From the NCBI GenBank assembly GCA_029931535.1, contig JAQPZY010001621.1, forward strand, positions 682,001 through 746,000: DNA of 64,000 nt, written 5' to 3'. Source of the stretch: Margaritifera margaritifera. Its lineage: Eukaryota; Mollusca; Bivalvia; Unionida; Margaritiferidae. Under the pieces are notes generated by a model. It was not told where the DNA came from. It saw nothing but the letters and a program-made list of their open reading frames with translations, and did no database searches. Shown here in pieces: positions 63,270 to 64,000 of this stretch. The translations under genes and the position numbers were made by a program. Position 1 is the first letter of the stretch, and every line of letters begins with the position of its first letter.

Positions 63270-63570
63270 AATAGTTAAATGATATCTTGCACAGTTTCAC
63301 CTTCTTTTTTCTTTTTCTCCATGTACATTGTATTAATGTAAACATAAATGAGAAGCTGAAATCTGCTGTACCAGCATTGAGTTATCTGCCTGAAATTAGT
63401 AGTTAAATATAGCTGCTCTCTCCCTGCAGCAGCCATTTCCGAACTTTAGTGAGGCAGTTGGCCATGTGATATGGTGACATCAGAGATGGGAAAGGCAGTG
63501 GATTCTGACACCTTCTGTAGTTTAGAATTCTGTATTTCCTCAGTCGGTCATTTTCAAAGATTTGTGATTA

Positions 63571-63702
63571 ATGGCTAGTTCTTTTGATCTCAGACAACCA
63601 TATCAATCTGAACCTGTAGCACATGACAGTAATGACACAATGGTCTCAGAATCGGAGTCGTACCAAGAAAATGATGAACACATGGTAGATTTGGGAATGT
63701 AA
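63571..63702 (+). CDS. start of a P2X7-like (ballast-domain-type) protein, possibly broken
   Basis: ATG at 63571 opens 43 codons, MASSFDLRQPYQSEP...SESESYQENDEHMVDLGM, ending TAA at 63700-63702. 'SFDLRPYQ.EP' followed by an acidic serine run and then 'RLGNT.W' is a pattern I associate with the many invertebrate proteins annotated 'P2X purinoceptor 7-like', which carry only the zinc-binding cytoplasmic region. Here 'RLGNTAW' appears in another frame (63705-63725) just before a possible donor (ATG|gtaagt, 63725). Either a frameshift has broken the gene or a short intron is hidden. Family assignment is tentative. Confidence 0.35.
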   Translation: MASSFDLRQPYQSEPVAHDSNDTMVSESESYQENDEHMVDLGM

Positions 63703-64000
63703 ACAGACTGGGTAATACGGCATGGTAAGTGTATTTGCATCACAAGGTCTGCTATGTTACTTTAGAGTGTATGTAAACTGTTAACAACAGTCATGATAGG
63801 TACAATTCCCTCAAGTAAATAAATAAAGTATCCATTTCAAAAGTTGTAAAAAATTCAGTCCCTAATTGTTTTCAACATGACATTTCTGTTGATGAATATG
63901 ATGTTATGAACCTCACCATGTGTTATACACTGCTAGTCTCGCTTCAGCCAAATTTTCGAGGGAAATTGTTTTTCCAAACAAAGGCTGTGCATTAAATGTA

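Overview
This is a eukaryotic, AT-rich (roughly two-thirds A+T by eye), intron- and repeat-dominated window. Introns are GT-AG, there are no operons, and minisatellites and degenerate transposons are everywhere. Several repeat families (the '..caagaggccc..' and '..tgacctttgacct..' blocks and a tRNA-derived SINE) look like those I associate with bivalve molluscs. I infer a lophotrochozoan, most probably a bivalve; no sequence search was possible.

Main gene: thirteen small exons on the minus strand, from 61166 down to 13133, spell 536 codons of one open reading frame. All thirteen join in phase 0. The translated protein resembles the C-terminal half of coiled-coil domain-containing protein 17 (CCDC17). 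The 5' end lies right of the window, or in an exon I could not find. The 3' end is probably near 11.7 kb, but that terminal exon is weak. About 48 kb of genome thus holds about 1.6 kb of coding sequence. At the far left (304-1326, plus strand) lie the last two exons of another gene ending in a basic tail.

Mobile DNA fills the introns. The 13-kb tenth intron holds a decayed DIRS-like retroelement (about 31.3-25.0 kb, minus). It is split by a 3,195-bp element with terminal inverted repeats (25223-28417) that carries subterminal CCATT motifs and a CpG-rich, exon-like segment with in-frame 33-residue repeats. Others are a 5'-truncated LINE with a 21-bp target duplication (15673-17331), two pogo/Tigger remnants, a 1.17-kb TA-flanked element (52896-54065), a hAT-type MITE with a perfect 8-bp target duplication (3410-3724), a foldback MITE, a SINE, and seven copies of a double-hairpin MITE family.

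Tandem arrays with units of 24 to about 145 bp occur throughout. The largest are 47.1-48.4 kb, 58.2-59.3 kb and a composite A2-B9-A3 array at 38.7-39.6 kb. Two bivalve-type repeat blocks carry series of nuclear-receptor half-sites: IR3/estrogen-response-like palindromes at 34.5-35.2 kb, and DR0/DR1/DR2 at 40.5-41.4 kb. The right edge (63571 onward) starts an open frame resembling invertebrate 'P2X7-like' proteins.
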